Shown: positions 29,146 to 38,331 of the stretch, one piece after another
How positions within the stretch are numbered: the stretch's first letter is position 1
Layout: the number at the start of each line of letters is the position of its first letter
Origin: Novosphingopyxis sp965218915
GTDB lineage: Bacteria > Pseudomonadota > Alphaproteobacteria > Sphingomonadales > Sphingomonadaceae
Reading direction: 5' to 3'
Length of the DNA: 64,000 nucleotides
Assembly (NCBI RefSeq): GCF_965218915.1
Contig: NZ_OZ244708.1
Span: 3,224,001 to 3,288,000 of the forward strand
Notes under the pieces: generated by a model
Databases searched by the model: none
Seen by the model: only the letters and a program-made list of their open reading frames with translations
Told to the model about the DNA's origin: nothing
Translations under genes and position numbers: made by a program

Positions 29146-31362
29146 ATGAAATCCAAGCTCCTCCTCGCCAGTACCGCGCTCGCGCTCGGTTCCGCCGCTG
29201 CGGTGCCCGCTTTCGCCCAAGCCCCAGCCGCCGCTCCCGCCGCGCAGCAAAATCCCTTTGCCGCGCCGAGCACGCTGCCCTTCCAAGCGCCCGATTTCAG
29301 CAATATTCAGGATAGCGACTACGCCCCCGCCTTCGAGACGGGCATGGCGCAGCATCTGGCCGAGGTGAACAAAATCGCCGATCAGAAGGCCGCACCGACG
29401 TTCGACAATACGATCGTGGCGATGGAGCGATCGGGCCGTATGCTCGACCGGGTGTCCCAAGCCTTTTTCGCGGTGAGCCAGGCCAATAGCAATGATGCGT
29501 TGCAGGCGGTCGAGACCGACATCGCGCCCAAGCTTGCCGCGCATACCGATGCGATCTATCTCAACCCCAAGCTCTATCAACGCGTCGAGGCGCTGTACGA
29601 CAAGCGCGATTCGCTGAAGCTGGACGCCGAGCAGGCTCAGCTACTCATCGTCTATCATCAACAGTTCATTTCGGCCGGCGCGCAATTGTCCGATGCCGAC
29701 AAGGCCAAGCTGAAGGATCTCAACAAGCAGCTCTCGACGCTCTCGACCGAATTCTCGCAGGATCTGCTCGCCGCGACCAAGGACAATGCGCTGGTGGTGG
29801 ATGAAAAGGCGAAGCTGGCCGGCCTCAGCGACGCCGATATCGCCGCCGCCGCCGATGCCGCCAAGGAGCGCGGGCTGGACGGCAAATATGTGCTGTCGCT
29901 GCAGAACACCACGCAACAGCCGATGCTGCAGGACCTCAGCGACCGCGCCACGCGCGAGGCGCTGTTCAACGCCAGCTGGACCCGCGCCGAACAGGGCAGC
30001 GAGAACGACACGCGCGCGACCATATCCACGCTCGCCAAGCTGCGCGCGGACAAGGCTAAGCTGCTCGGCTTCGACAGTTACTCGGCTTATGTGCTCGACG
30101 ACCAGATGGCCAAGAATCCCGAGACCGTCGGTGCCTTCATGGCCAAGCTCGTCCCCGCCACCGCCGCGCAGGAGCGCCGCGAGGCCGCCGTGCTGCAGCA
30201 GCAGATCACATCCGACGGCGAGGATTTCGCGCTGAAGCCGTGGGACTGGGACAAATATTCCGAAGCGGTGCGCAAGGCGAAATACGACCTCGACCAGAAC
30301 GAGGTAAAACCCTATTTCGAGATCAACAAGGTGCTCGAGGACGGCGTGTTTTATGCCGCGAACCAGCTTTACGGCGTCACCTTCAAGCCGCGCACCGATT
30401 TGCCGGTCTACCAGCCCGACATGAAGACCTACACCGTCTACGACAAGGACGGCTCCGAGCTCGGCCTGATGTATTTCGACTACTGGAAGCGCGACAACAA
30501 GGCCGGCGGCGCGTGGATGTCGAACTTCGTCGGCCAGTCCAAGCTGCTCGGCACCAAGCCGGTGATCTACAATGTCGCCAATTTCACCAAGCCGAGCGAG
30601 GGCGAGCCCGCGCTTATCAGCTTCGACGACGTGACCACCATGTTCCACGAATTCGGCCATGCGCTGCATGGGCTGTTCGCGGACCAGACCTATCCCACGC
30701 TGTCGGGCACCAATGTCGCGCGCGATTTCGTGGAATTCCCGTCGCAGTTCAACGAGCATTGGGCGCTCGATCCCAAGGTGCTGTCGCATTACGCCGTGAA
30801 CTACAAGACCGGCGAGGCGATGCCGCAAGCGCTGGTCGATAAGATCAAGAAGGCGGCCAAGTTCAACCAGGGCTATGCGCTGGGCGAGGTGGTTGCCGCC
30901 GCCGCGCTCGATCTGAAATGGCACGCGCTACCCGCCAGCGCGCCCAAGCAGGATGTCGATCAGTTCGAGGCCAAGACGCTGGCCGACATGGGGCTCGACA
31001 CCAAGGACGTGCCGCCGCGCTATCGCTCGAGCTATTTCCGCCACATCTGGGCGAACGGCTATGCGTCCGGCTATTACGCCTATCTGTGGACCGAAATGCT
31101 CGACGACGACGCCTATAGCTGGTTTCAGAAGAATGGCGGCCTGACCCGCGAGAACGGCCAGCGCTTCCGCGACCTGATCCTGTCGCGCGGCCACACGCTC
31201 GATTACGGCCCGATGTTTCGCGCCTTTTACGGCAAGGACCCCGATATCGGCCCGATGCTAGAAAGTCGCGGGCTGACCACGGCGAGCGTCGATGGCATCA
31301 CGCCGACACCGACATCCGACGCTCCGGCAGAAGCTCCGACAAGCGGCAGCACTGGCCTCTGA
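29146..31362 (+). CDS. M3-family metallopeptidase (Dcp-like peptidyl-dipeptidase)
   Basis: A 738-aa zinc protease with a signal peptide (ending V-P-A-F-A-Q) and a Pro/Ala-rich linker, hence periplasmic. The catalytic motif is F-H-E-F-G-H near residue 503 with the third ligand about 28 residues on (F-V-E-F-P-S-Q-F). The C-terminal R-Y-R-S-S-Y-F-x-H-I-W and G-Y-x-S-G-Y-Y-A-Y blocks are typical of Dcp/oligopeptidase A. AAAGG precedes ATG 29146; an in-frame upstream start would place residues before the signal. It should cut dipeptides from small peptides for uptake. Confidence 0.92.
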   Translation: MKSKLLLASTALALGSAAAVPAFAQAPAAAPAAQQNPFAAPSTLPFQAPDFSNIQDSDYAPAFETGMAQHLAEVNKIADQKAAPTFDNTIVAMERSGRMLDRVSQAFFAVSQANSNDALQAVETDIAPKLAAHTDAIYLNPKLYQRVEALYDKRDSLKLDAEQAQLLIVYHQQFISAGAQLSDADKAKLKDLNKQLSTLSTEFSQDLLAATKDNALVVDEKAKLAGLSDADIAAAADAAKERGLDGKYVLSLQNTTQQPMLQDLSDRATREALFNASWTRAEQGSENDTRATISTLAKLRADKAKLLGFDSYSAYVLDDQMAKNPETVGAFMAKLVPATAAQERREAAVLQQQITSDGEDFALKPWDWDKYSEAVRKAKYDLDQNEVKPYFEINKVLEDGVFYAANQLYGVTFKPRTDLPVYQPDMKTYTVYDKDGSELGLMYFDYWKRDNKAGGAWMSNFVGQSKLLGTKPVIYNVANFTKPSEGEPALISFDDVTTMFHEFGHALHGLFADQTYPTLSGTNVARDFVEFPSQFNEHWALDPKVLSHYAVNYKTGEAMPQALVDKIKKAAKFNQGYALGEVVAAAALDLKWHALPASAPKQDVDQFEAKTLADMGLDTKDVPPRYRSSYFRHIWANGYASGYYAYLWTEMLDDDAYSWFQKNGGLTRENGQRFRDLILSRGHTLDYGPMFRAFYGKDPDIGPMLESRGLTTASVDGITPTPTSDAPAEAPTSGSTGL

Positions 31363-31415
31363 CGAGAGCGAAAGCCGGGCCGTTCTTCGGTCGAAATTAT
31401 GTAATAATATCTCGT

Positions 31416-31523
31416 CGTCATTGCGAGGAGTCCCGGACTTGATCCGGGGCGACGTGGCAATCCAGGGTGGATACAGCACTGGACCAACCCTGGATTGCTT
31501 CGGCCTGCGGCCTCGCAATGACG
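31416..31523. repeat. long inverted repeat, CGTCATTGCGAGGAG / CCTCGCAATGACG
   Basis: A palindrome of about 108 bp. Outer arms CGTCATTGCGAGG and CCTCGCAATGACG pair perfectly, and inner arms GGCAATCCAGGGT and ACCCTGGATTGC pair too. A smaller relative is at 7273-7312. It lies in the 270-bp gap between the peptidase and recQ genes. Confidence 0.85.
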
Positions 31524-31632
31524 AAATTGCTAATAGACTGACGGCGGCTGCGCCAGGTCCGTCCGATCCGCTTCTCGCGTGAACGATCGCGCCACTTGCC
31601 CTTGCGCGCACCAGCGGCGATAGGCTGCTTCT

Positions 31633-33396
31633 GTGCCTTCCGATCCCAACGATATTCTCCACAGCATCTTCGGCTTTCCCGGTTTTCGCGGGCGGCAGGA
31701 AGAGGTCGTGTCCCGCATCATGCGAGGGCAGAATACGCTGGCGGTGATGCCGACGGGCGCGGGCAAGTCGCTCTGTTACCAGATTCCGGCGCTGGCGCGG
31801 CACGGCACCGGCATCGTCGTCTCGCCGCTGATCGCGCTGATGCACGACCAGATGCGCGCCGCCGACTCAGTGGGGATCAAGGCGGCGACGCTGACCTCGG
31901 TCGACGAGAATCAGGCCGAAACGATGCGGCGCTTCCGGGCCGGCGATCTCGATCTGCTCTACGTGGCGCCCGAACGCGCGACCAACCCGGCCTTTCAGGA
32001 CATGCTCGGCGCCACCGACCTGTCGCTGTTCGCGATCGACGAAGCGCATTGCGTGTCCGAATGGGGCCATGATTTCCGCCCCGACTATCGCCTGCTGCGC
32101 CCCCTGCTCGACCGGTTCGAACATGTGCCCAGGCTCGCGCTCACCGCCACCGCCGACCAGGCGACGCGCGGGGACATCCTCGTGCAGCTCGGCATAGCAG
32201 CGGACGGGCTGATTCTGGCGGGCTTCGACCGGCCCAATATCCGCTACGCCATCAGCCCCAAGGCAAACGCCGCGCGCCAGATCGCCGAGTTCGTGCGCAA
32301 CACGCCGGGCGCCGGTATCGTCTACTGCACCTCGCGCGCCGCGACCGAGAAGCTGGCGAGCAAGCTTGGCGAGACCGGCCGCCCGACGCGCGCCTATCAT
32401 GCCGGGCTGCCGCCACAGCAACGGGCCTCCGCGCAGGCAGACTTCGTGCGCTCCGAGGATATGGTGATCTGCGCCACCATCGCGTTCGGCATGGGTATCG
32501 ACAAGCCGGACGTGCGCTTCGTGGCGCATGCGGGCCTGCCCAAGTCGCTCGAAGCCTATTATCAGGAAACCGGCCGCGCGGGCCGCGACGGCGATCCCGC
32601 GACGGCGCATATGTTCTGGGGTGCTACCGATTTCGCCACCGCGCGCCAGCGGCTGAGCGAAATCGAGCCCGAACGGCGCGAAGGCGAGCGCGCGCGGCTG
32701 AACACACTGGCCGCGCTGGTGGAAACGCCGGGCTGCCGCCGCGCGGTGCTGCTGCGCCATTTCGGGGAAGACCCTGCTCCGACCTGCGGCAATTGCGACA
32801 ATTGCCTCGATCCGCCCGACACGCGCGAGGTAACCGAGCTGGCGCGCAAGATCCTGAGCGCGGTGTACCGCACCGGGCAGAGCTTTGGCGTCACCCATAT
32901 CGAGGCGGTGCTGAAGGGCTCGGAAAGCGAAAGGGTGGTCGAAAAGGGCCATCACAAGCTGTCGGTCCATGGCATCGTCGAGGGCGAGGACGCGCGGTTG
33001 ATCCGCCCGCTCGCGCGGCATCTGGCGGCGTTCGAAGCGCTGGTGCCGACCGAGCATGGCGGGCTGAAGCTCGGCCCCACGGCGCGCGCCATCCTGCGCG
33101 GCGAGGAACAGGTGCGCATGGTCGAGCCGCCCGAAAAGAAGCGCAGTGCGCGGCGTGACGGCGCGGCGGCCAACCCCGTCGACGACCCGCTGTTCGAGGC
33201 GCTGCGCGCACAGCGCAAGCGCATTGCCGCCGAACAGGGCATCCCGCCCTATGTCGTGTTTCACGATTCGGTGCTGCGCGAATTCGCCGCCACCCGGCCG
33301 CAAAACCCGGTCGAGCTGGGGCAGATCAGCGGCGTCGGCGCGAAAAAGCTGCTCGCGTTCGGCAAACAGTTTCTGGACGTGATCCGGCAATATTGA
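31633..33396 (+). CDS. recQ: ATP-dependent DNA helicase RecQ
   Basis: A 587-aa 3'-5' helicase of recombination and fork repair. Motifs in order: Walker A M-P-T-G-A-G-K-S, D-E-A-H near residue 135 with C-V-S-E-W-G-H-D-F-R-P-D-Y, and motif VI Q-E-T-G-R-A-G-R-D-G. The RQC zinc site includes C-G-N-C-D-N-C. A single HRDC domain fills about residues 505-585. Length and order are normal for bacterial RecQ. The start is a GTG with weak Shine-Dalgarno. Confidence 0.95.
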   Translation: MPSDPNDILHSIFGFPGFRGRQEEVVSRIMRGQNTLAVMPTGAGKSLCYQIPALARHGTGIVVSPLIALMHDQMRAADSVGIKAATLTSVDENQAETMRRFRAGDLDLLYVAPERATNPAFQDMLGATDLSLFAIDEAHCVSEWGHDFRPDYRLLRPLLDRFEHVPRLALTATADQATRGDILVQLGIAADGLILAGFDRPNIRYAISPKANAARQIAEFVRNTPGAGIVYCTSRAATEKLASKLGETGRPTRAYHAGLPPQQRASAQADFVRSEDMVICATIAFGMGIDKPDVRFVAHAGLPKSLEAYYQETGRAGRDGDPATAHMFWGATDFATARQRLSEIEPERREGERARLNTLAALVETPGCRRAVLLRHFGEDPAPTCGNCDNCLDPPDTREVTELARKILSAVYRTGQSFGVTHIEAVLKGSESERVVEKGHHKLSVHGIVEGEDARLIRPLARHLAAFEALVPTEHGGLKLGPTARAILRGEEQVRMVEPPEKKRSARRDGAAANPVDDPLFEALRAQRKRIAAEQGIPPYVVFHDSVLREFAATRPQNPVELGQISGVGAKKLLAFGKQFLDVIRQY

Positions 33397-33404
33397 ACAT
33401 CAGT

Positions 33405-33521
33405 TCCTCCCCGGAACGGGGAGGTGGCGCGACGCCGTGAGGCGTCGTGACGGAGGGGCCGAAGCGGTTGCGCCATCAGGAAATGTCCTGGCCCCTCTCC
33501 CCCCCGTCCCGGGGGGGATTT
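33405..33521. repeat. palindromic repeat left of the DUF442 gene
   Basis: CCTCCCCGGAACGGGGAGG is followed by GTGGCGCGACGCCGTGAGGC and GTCGTGACGGAGGGG, then CCCCTCTCCCCCCCGTCCCG near the end. The GGGGAGGTGGCG...GTCGTGACGGAGGGG block recurs in opposite orientation at 34131-34172, beyond the next gene. Confidence 0.75.
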
Positions 33522-33587
33522 GCATTCAGCCCTTCGACAAGCCTCATGCAAACGGCTAACGTCATCCCATTCCTTTCGGAGACCCGC

Positions 33588-34019
33588 ATGAACATCCGCC
33601 AGATCAACGACAGTGTCTACGCCGCGCCGCAAATTACCGCCGCGGACGTCGCCGAGGCCAAGGCGATGGGGGTCAGCCTGATCGTCAACAACCGTCCCGA
33701 CGAAGAGGAGCATGGCCAGCCCCGCGGCGCGGATATCGCCGCAGCAGCGAAAGCAGCGGGGATGCATTATATCGCAATTCCCGTGACCCATGCGGGTTTC
33801 AGCGCGCCGCAGATCGATGCCATGCGCGCCGCGCTCGACGAGAATGAGGATGGCAAAACGCTGGCCTTTTGCCGCACCGGCACGCGCTCGACGCTGCTCT
33901 GGGCGCTCGCCGAAGCCAAGGACGGGCAGGATCCCGACGCGATCGAAGAAGCGGCGGCGGCGGCGGGCTATGACGTGGCGCCGGTGCGCATGCTGCTGGA
34001 CGCCTTTTCGAGCCGGTGA
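33588..34019 (+). CDS. DUF442/BLH-type phosphatase-like (TIGR01244 sulfurtransferase) protein
   Basis: A 143-aa protein. It opens M-N-I-R-Q-I-N-D-S-V-Y-A-A-P-Q-I-T and contains N-N-R-P-D-E-E and the cysteine-phosphatase loop F-C-R-T-G-T-R-S. This is the DUF442 family of dual-specificity-phosphatase-like enzymes, related to the Blh domain of bacterial sulfide/persulfide metabolism. The catalytic Cys sits in C-R-T-G-T-R-S. GGAGA precedes the ATG at 33588. The gene is flanked by inverted copies of one palindromic repeat. Confidence 0.82.
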   Translation: MNIRQINDSVYAAPQITAADVAEAKAMGVSLIVNNRPDEEEHGQPRGADIAAAAKAAGMHYIAIPVTHAGFSAPQIDAMRAALDENEDGKTLAFCRTGTRSTLLWALAEAKDGQDPDAIEEAAAAAGYDVAPVRMLLDAFSSR

Positions 34020-34040
34020 TGAGGATGGAGGGGATGTCCA

Positions 34041-34187
34041 AATCCTCCCCATATATGAGGAGGGGGACCGCTCGGCGAAGCCGAGTGGTGGAGGGGGTTC
34101 GCCCCACAGAGCAAGGCGCGAGGAGGAAAACCCCCTCCGTCACGACGCCTGTCGGCGCCGTGCCACCTCCCCATGGATGGGGAGGAT
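34041..34187. repeat. palindromic repeat right of the DUF442 gene, supplying a ribosome-binding site
   Basis: The element includes CCTCCCCATATATGAGGAGG, a CTCGGCGAAGCCGAG hairpin, ACCCCCTCCGTCACGACGCC and CACCTCCCCATGGATGGGGA. Its right half is the reverse complement of the block at 33418-33457. Its last arm GGGGAGG ends 8 bp before the ATG at 34194 and is the only Shine-Dalgarno there. Confidence 0.78.
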
Positions 34188-34193
34188 TTTAAC

Positions 34194-34592
34194 ATGGACC
34201 TTACCACCATTCTCGGCTCGCTCGGTGCCATCGCGGTGGTGGTGCTGATCGTGCGCGCCTTGCGGTTCGACGCGAAGAAACTCGGCGAGGACGATGCGGA
34301 GCGGTTTGCCGAGGAGATGATCGCCGGTTTTCAGGCGATCGACATGGTCACCTGCAAGGGCAGGCAGGCGGCGCTGGTGCTGGGGCAGGACGGGCGGGTC
34401 GTGCTGCTGAAACGCACCGGCGGGCGCTATGCGGCGCGCGCGCTGGAGCCGCCGATCCGCTGCGAACGGCCGGAGCCGGATCGGCTCGTCATCGACAGCG
34501 CGGAGCGGCATTTCGGCAGGATCGAGGTCACGCTCGACGAGGCCGATCTGTGGCAGCGCCGCCTGCGGGGCGAGGGTGATCCGCCCGCATGA
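34194..34592 (+). CDS. membrane-anchored hypothetical protein, 132 aa
   Basis: One N-terminal hydrophobic helix (about residues 5-22) leads to a soluble domain of about 100 residues with a basic central part and an acidic end. No family recognised. The Shine-Dalgarno GGGGAGG lies in the arm of a palindromic repeat. The stop overlaps the start of the fatty-acid-hydroxylase-family gene (ATGA), so the two are coupled. Confidence 0.68.
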   Translation: MDLTTILGSLGAIAVVVLIVRALRFDAKKLGEDDAERFAEEMIAGFQAIDMVTCKGRQAALVLGQDGRVVLLKRTGGRYAARALEPPIRCERPEPDRLVIDSAERHFGRIEVTLDEADLWQRRLRGEGDPPA

Positions 34593-35536
34593 ACGACCTT
34601 CCGAATCCCATCACCTACGCCATCCCCGCCTTCGTTCTGCTGATGATCGTCGAGATCGCGGTCATGCGGCGACGCGGGGGCGAGGCGTATGCGACCGCCG
34701 ACACCGCCACCTCGCTGCTGCTCGGGCTCGGCAGCACGATCGCGGGCGCGCTGTCCGCCGGGCTGATCTATGCGCTCGCCGTCGGCGTATATGATTTCGG
34801 TGGCGGCACATTGCAGCTGCCGCAATTCGGCTTCGCCTGGTGGGCGTGGCCGCTCTGCTTCCTGCTCGACGACCTGATGTACTACGTCTTCCACCGCTCG
34901 GCCCACCGCGTCCGCTGGTTCTGGGCGGCGCATGTCGTGCATCATTCGAGCCAGCATTATAATCTCTCGACCGCGCTGCGGCAGACCTGGACCGGATTTC
35001 TGGCGCTGGCCTTCGTCTTCCGCCTGCCGCTGTTTCTGATCTTTCCGCCTGCGATGCTGTTCTTCTGCGCGGGGCTGAACCTGATCTACCAGTTCTGGAT
35101 CCATACCGAGGCGGTGCGGCGGATGCCGGGCTGGTTCGAGGCGGTGATGAACACGCCCAGCCACCACCGCGTCCATCACGGCACCAACGCGCGCTATCTC
35201 GACCGCAACTATGCCGGCGTATTCATCGTCTGGGACCGGCTGTTCGGCACCTTCGAACCCGAGCGGGACGACGAACGCATCCATTACGGGCTGGTCCACA
35301 ATCTCGGCAGTTTCAACCTGCTCTGGGCCGCGTTCCACGAGTGGGCGGGGATCGTTCGCGACGTCTGGCAGGCGCCTTGGCGGCACAAGCTGAATTATCT
35401 GATCCGTGAGCCCGGCTGGAGCCACGACGCCAGCCGCACGACCAGCGCCGATATCCGCGCGCGCTGGGAGGCGGGGCGGGTCGCCGATCGAGAAATTGGC
35501 AAGAGCCGCGCTTGCGCTAAGGGTAAGGAATCATGA
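34589..35536 (+). CDS. sterol desaturase / fatty acid hydroxylase family membrane protein
   Basis: A 315-aa integral membrane di-iron oxygenase. The histidine clusters that bind iron are all present: H-R-S-A-H, H-V-V-H-H and H-H-R-V-H-H, with an extra H-N-L downstream. Four or more hydrophobic helices occupy residues of about 10-190. Members hydroxylate or desaturate sterols, hopanoids, carotenoids or lipid acyl chains. In sphingomonads a role in sphingolipid or hopanoid modification is possible, but nothing nearby fixes the substrate. Confidence 0.88.
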   Translation: MNDLPNPITYAIPAFVLLMIVEIAVMRRRGGEAYATADTATSLLLGLGSTIAGALSAGLIYALAVGVYDFGGGTLQLPQFGFAWWAWPLCFLLDDLMYYVFHRSAHRVRWFWAAHVVHHSSQHYNLSTALRQTWTGFLALAFVFRLPLFLIFPPAMLFFCAGLNLIYQFWIHTEAVRRMPGWFEAVMNTPSHHRVHHGTNARYLDRNYAGVFIVWDRLFGTFEPERDDERIHYGLVHNLGSFNLLWAAFHEWAGIVRDVWQAPWRHKLNYLIREPGWSHDASRTTSADIRARWEAGRVADREIGKSRACAKGKES

Positions 35537-35552
35537 ACGGAACCGCCAGACC

Positions 35553-36938
35553 ATGAAACCGGCCCCCGTCGCTGCCGCGCTCATCCTCGGGTTTTTCGCC
35601 GCGCCGCTGTCGGCGCAGAGCCTGCCGGGCTTCGGGAGCACCCGCACCAGCCAAGCCGCAGCGGTGGTCGATCCCGAAGAAAGCACCGCCGCGATCTCGA
35701 CCACGGAGGCGGCGGACACGGACAGCGCCATCGCCGGACGGCTGCGCGGGATCTACCGTGAGCTGGATGGGCTGGAGCCGACGCGGGTAGCGGTCGATTC
35801 CGGCGTGGTTACGCTGTCCGGCTCGGTTGCCGAGCCCGGCGATATCGACCGCGCCCGGCAGATCGCGCTGCGCGTCGATGGCGTGGTCGCGGTGCAGAAT
35901 GATCTAAAGCGCGACGGCGATGTGTCGCAGAACCTGGCCCCGGTAATGGGCCGTCTGAACGCGCGGCTCCGGCAGATCGTCCAGATGCTGCCGCTGTTGG
36001 CCATCGCCCTTATCATCCTGATCCTGTTCTGGCTGGCCGGCAGCGCGCTGGCGCGGGCGAGATCGTTCTGGACGCGGATTTCTCCCAACAGCTTCCTGGC
36101 CGATCTGATCGCGACGACCGTGCGGCTGCTGGTGATCCTGATGGGCCTCGTCATCGCTCTCGACCTGCTCGGCGCGACCACCCTGCTCGGCGCGATTCTG
36201 GGGTCGGCCGGGGTCGTCGGTCTCGCCATCGGCTTCGCGGTCAAGGATACGGTCGACAATTATGTCAGCTCGCTGATGCTTTCGATCCGCCAGCCCTTCC
36301 GCGCCAACGACCATGTGGTGATCGGGGATCGCGAAGGCCGCGTGATCCGCCTCACCAGCCGCGCCACCATATTGATGACGCTCGACGGCAACCATCTGCG
36401 CATTCCCAACAGCACGGTGTTCATGGCCGAAATCCTGAACTACACGCGCAACCCCGAACGGCGCTTCGATTTCATGCTGGGCGTCGATGCCGACGACGAT
36501 CCGGGCGAAGCCATGAAGGTCGGCACCGAGCGCTTGCGTCGGCTATCCTTCGTGCTGCCCGATCCCGCGCCCGGCGCGCGGCTCGAGGAGGTCGGTGACA
36601 GCAACATCATGCTGCGGTTCCTGGGCTGGATCGACCAGACCGAGACCGACTGGTTCAAGGCCCGCAGCGCCGCGATCCGCGCGGTGAAGATCACGCTGGA
36701 GGAACGCGGTTTCGGCCTGCCCGAACCGATCTACCGCTTGCGCTTCGACAGCGGCAGCCCGCTGGAAATCGCGCGCGGCGTTCCCGCTGCGCCTGCTCCT
36801 GCCGCCAAAGCTCCGGCGGCGGCATCGGCGGATCATGAAGATGTCTCGGCCGACGACGATATCGAGGAAAAGGTGCAGGAGGAACGCGCGAGCAGCCAGG
36901 AGGAGGACATGCTCGATCACCAGCGGCCGATCGAATGA
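35553..36938 (+). CDS. mechanosensitive channel of the MscS family with BON domain
   Basis: A 461-aa protein. A signal peptide (ending L-S-A-Q) is followed by a BON domain at about residues 60-115 (V-A-V-D-S-G-V-V-T-L-S-G-S-V). The MscS core spans about 150-400: three membrane helices, with the pore helix G-S-A-G-V-V-G-L-A-I-G-F-A-V-K-D and the beta domain I-G-D-R-E-G-R-V. A low-complexity acidic tail follows. It should open under hypo-osmotic stress. The BON domain would lie in the periplasm and bind lipid. ATG 35553 was chosen because it opens with the signal peptide. Confidence 0.9.
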   Translation: MKPAPVAAALILGFFAAPLSAQSLPGFGSTRTSQAAAVVDPEESTAAISTTEAADTDSAIAGRLRGIYRELDGLEPTRVAVDSGVVTLSGSVAEPGDIDRARQIALRVDGVVAVQNDLKRDGDVSQNLAPVMGRLNARLRQIVQMLPLLAIALIILILFWLAGSALARARSFWTRISPNSFLADLIATTVRLLVILMGLVIALDLLGATTLLGAILGSAGVVGLAIGFAVKDTVDNYVSSLMLSIRQPFRANDHVVIGDREGRVIRLTSRATILMTLDGNHLRIPNSTVFMAEILNYTRNPERRFDFMLGVDADDDPGEAMKVGTERLRRLSFVLPDPAPGARLEEVGDSNIMLRFLGWIDQTETDWFKARSAAIRAVKITLEERGFGLPEPIYRLRFDSGSPLEIARGVPAAPAPAAKAPAAASADHEDVSADDDIEEKVQEERASSQEEDMLDHQRPIE

Positions 36939-37099
36939 AGCCTCGATCGAAGGCGTTGCGGGCTCGGTAAGTTTAGCGTTAAGAATGTGTCAAACCGGCA
37001 GGTCCTTCGATCGACCTCTCGGCGGGCGGCAGGCAATCGCGTACCGGTTCGTCGACAGCCGAGACGATGGTCCTTCGGTCGCCCAAGGACGTCACTATC

Positions 37100-38331
37100 A
37101 TGCGACTTATCGGATTGGCGCTGACGACCTTGTTGCTGGTGGCGGTCGCGCTCGTGATCGCCCGGTCGGACCGGGTCGGTGCTGCCTGCGCGAAGGCACG
37201 CACGACCAGTCGTTCGAGATCCAGCTGACACCGGCGGAGCTTGCCGCGCATCAGCTCGACATTTCGCTCAGCCTGCAGGGCCGCGGCCGGATTACGCAGT
37301 GCAATGCGGACAACAGCGTCGCGGCGGTGGTCGAGATCGAACCCGAAAGCGGCCTGCGCCTGGCGCTGGACGGCCCGGTCGAGACGGCGCTCGATCGGCT
37401 GCTGCTTACCGGCGGCCGCGTGCCGGTCGCCTAGCCGGACGGCAAGCTGCAGTTCGCGCGGTTGCAGGCGATCGTCTTTGCCGCGCGGCTCGCGGCCAAG
37501 GGCCACGAACCGATTTTCGACGGCGACGGCGGGGGATTGAAGGGAGAGCCTTTGCAGAGTCTGGCGCAAGCGCCGTCGCTCCGCGCGACCGACGGTCCCT
37601 CGCCCGAATTTCCGATCGCCCTGGCCGAAGACGGTTTGGGCGGCGCGCGGCGTTTCTACCGCAGCACGGCATGGCGATACGATGCGCTGCCGCAGCGCCG
37701 GCTTCCCGCGTCGCTCGATCTCTCGCTGGCGCTCGGCCCGCTTCCGGATGGCGGCACCTGGACCGTCTCGGTCGTCATGAACGGCGAGCTGCTACTGGCC
37801 GAGCGCTCCAGGGCGGGGAATTTTCAGAAGATCATCGCCATTCCGGCCGCCGGCCAGCGCGCCGACAATCATCTGGAAATCATCGCCTCGGCGGTACGGT
37901 CGGATGACGACGTCTGCAGCGAGGGGCCTGAAGTGATCGCCGAACTTCGCGGCGATAGCGTCCTGACCGGCCCCGGCGATGCGTTCGGCAACATGCTCAG
38001 CGAACTGGCCGAGAGACTGGGCCGGGCAGGATCGGTCGCGCTCACCTCCGACAAGCGGCTTTCGGCGGCCGACGCACAGCAGGCGGCGGGTCTTTTGCAG
38101 GCGCTCTCGCCGCAGCGGCTTCGCTTCAACCGCACGACCGGCCGCGCCCGCATTCACGTCCTCAACAGCGCCGCCATATCCGCCGCAAGCCCGGGCGCCC
38201 GGCGCTGGCTGGTCTGGCGGGGCGACCAGGATGCCGGCATCCTGCACGCGGAGCGCCTCGGTTCGTCCGCCACGCAGCGGCCACCCGCGCCGCAATCGAT
38301 CGCTTTGCTCATCACCCTGCCCACGTCATGA
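37100..38331 (+). pseudogene. broken gene for an exported protein, possibly BcsB-like
   Basis: ATG 37100 opens a good signal/anchor sequence (M-R-L-I-G-L-A-L-T-T-L-L-L), but that frame stops at about 37228. The coding pattern continues in the +1-shifted frame from about 37187 (T-H-D-Q-S-F-E-I-Q-L-T-P). It is then cut by an in-frame TAG at 37432-37434 and runs on open to 38331. So at least one frameshift and one nonsense change are needed to explain it. The part around 37700-37900 (V-V-M-N-G-E-L-L-L-A, then A-D-N-H-L-E-I-I) loosely recalls carbohydrate-binding parts of the cellulose-synthase regulator BcsB. That assignment is weak. Confidence 0.65.
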
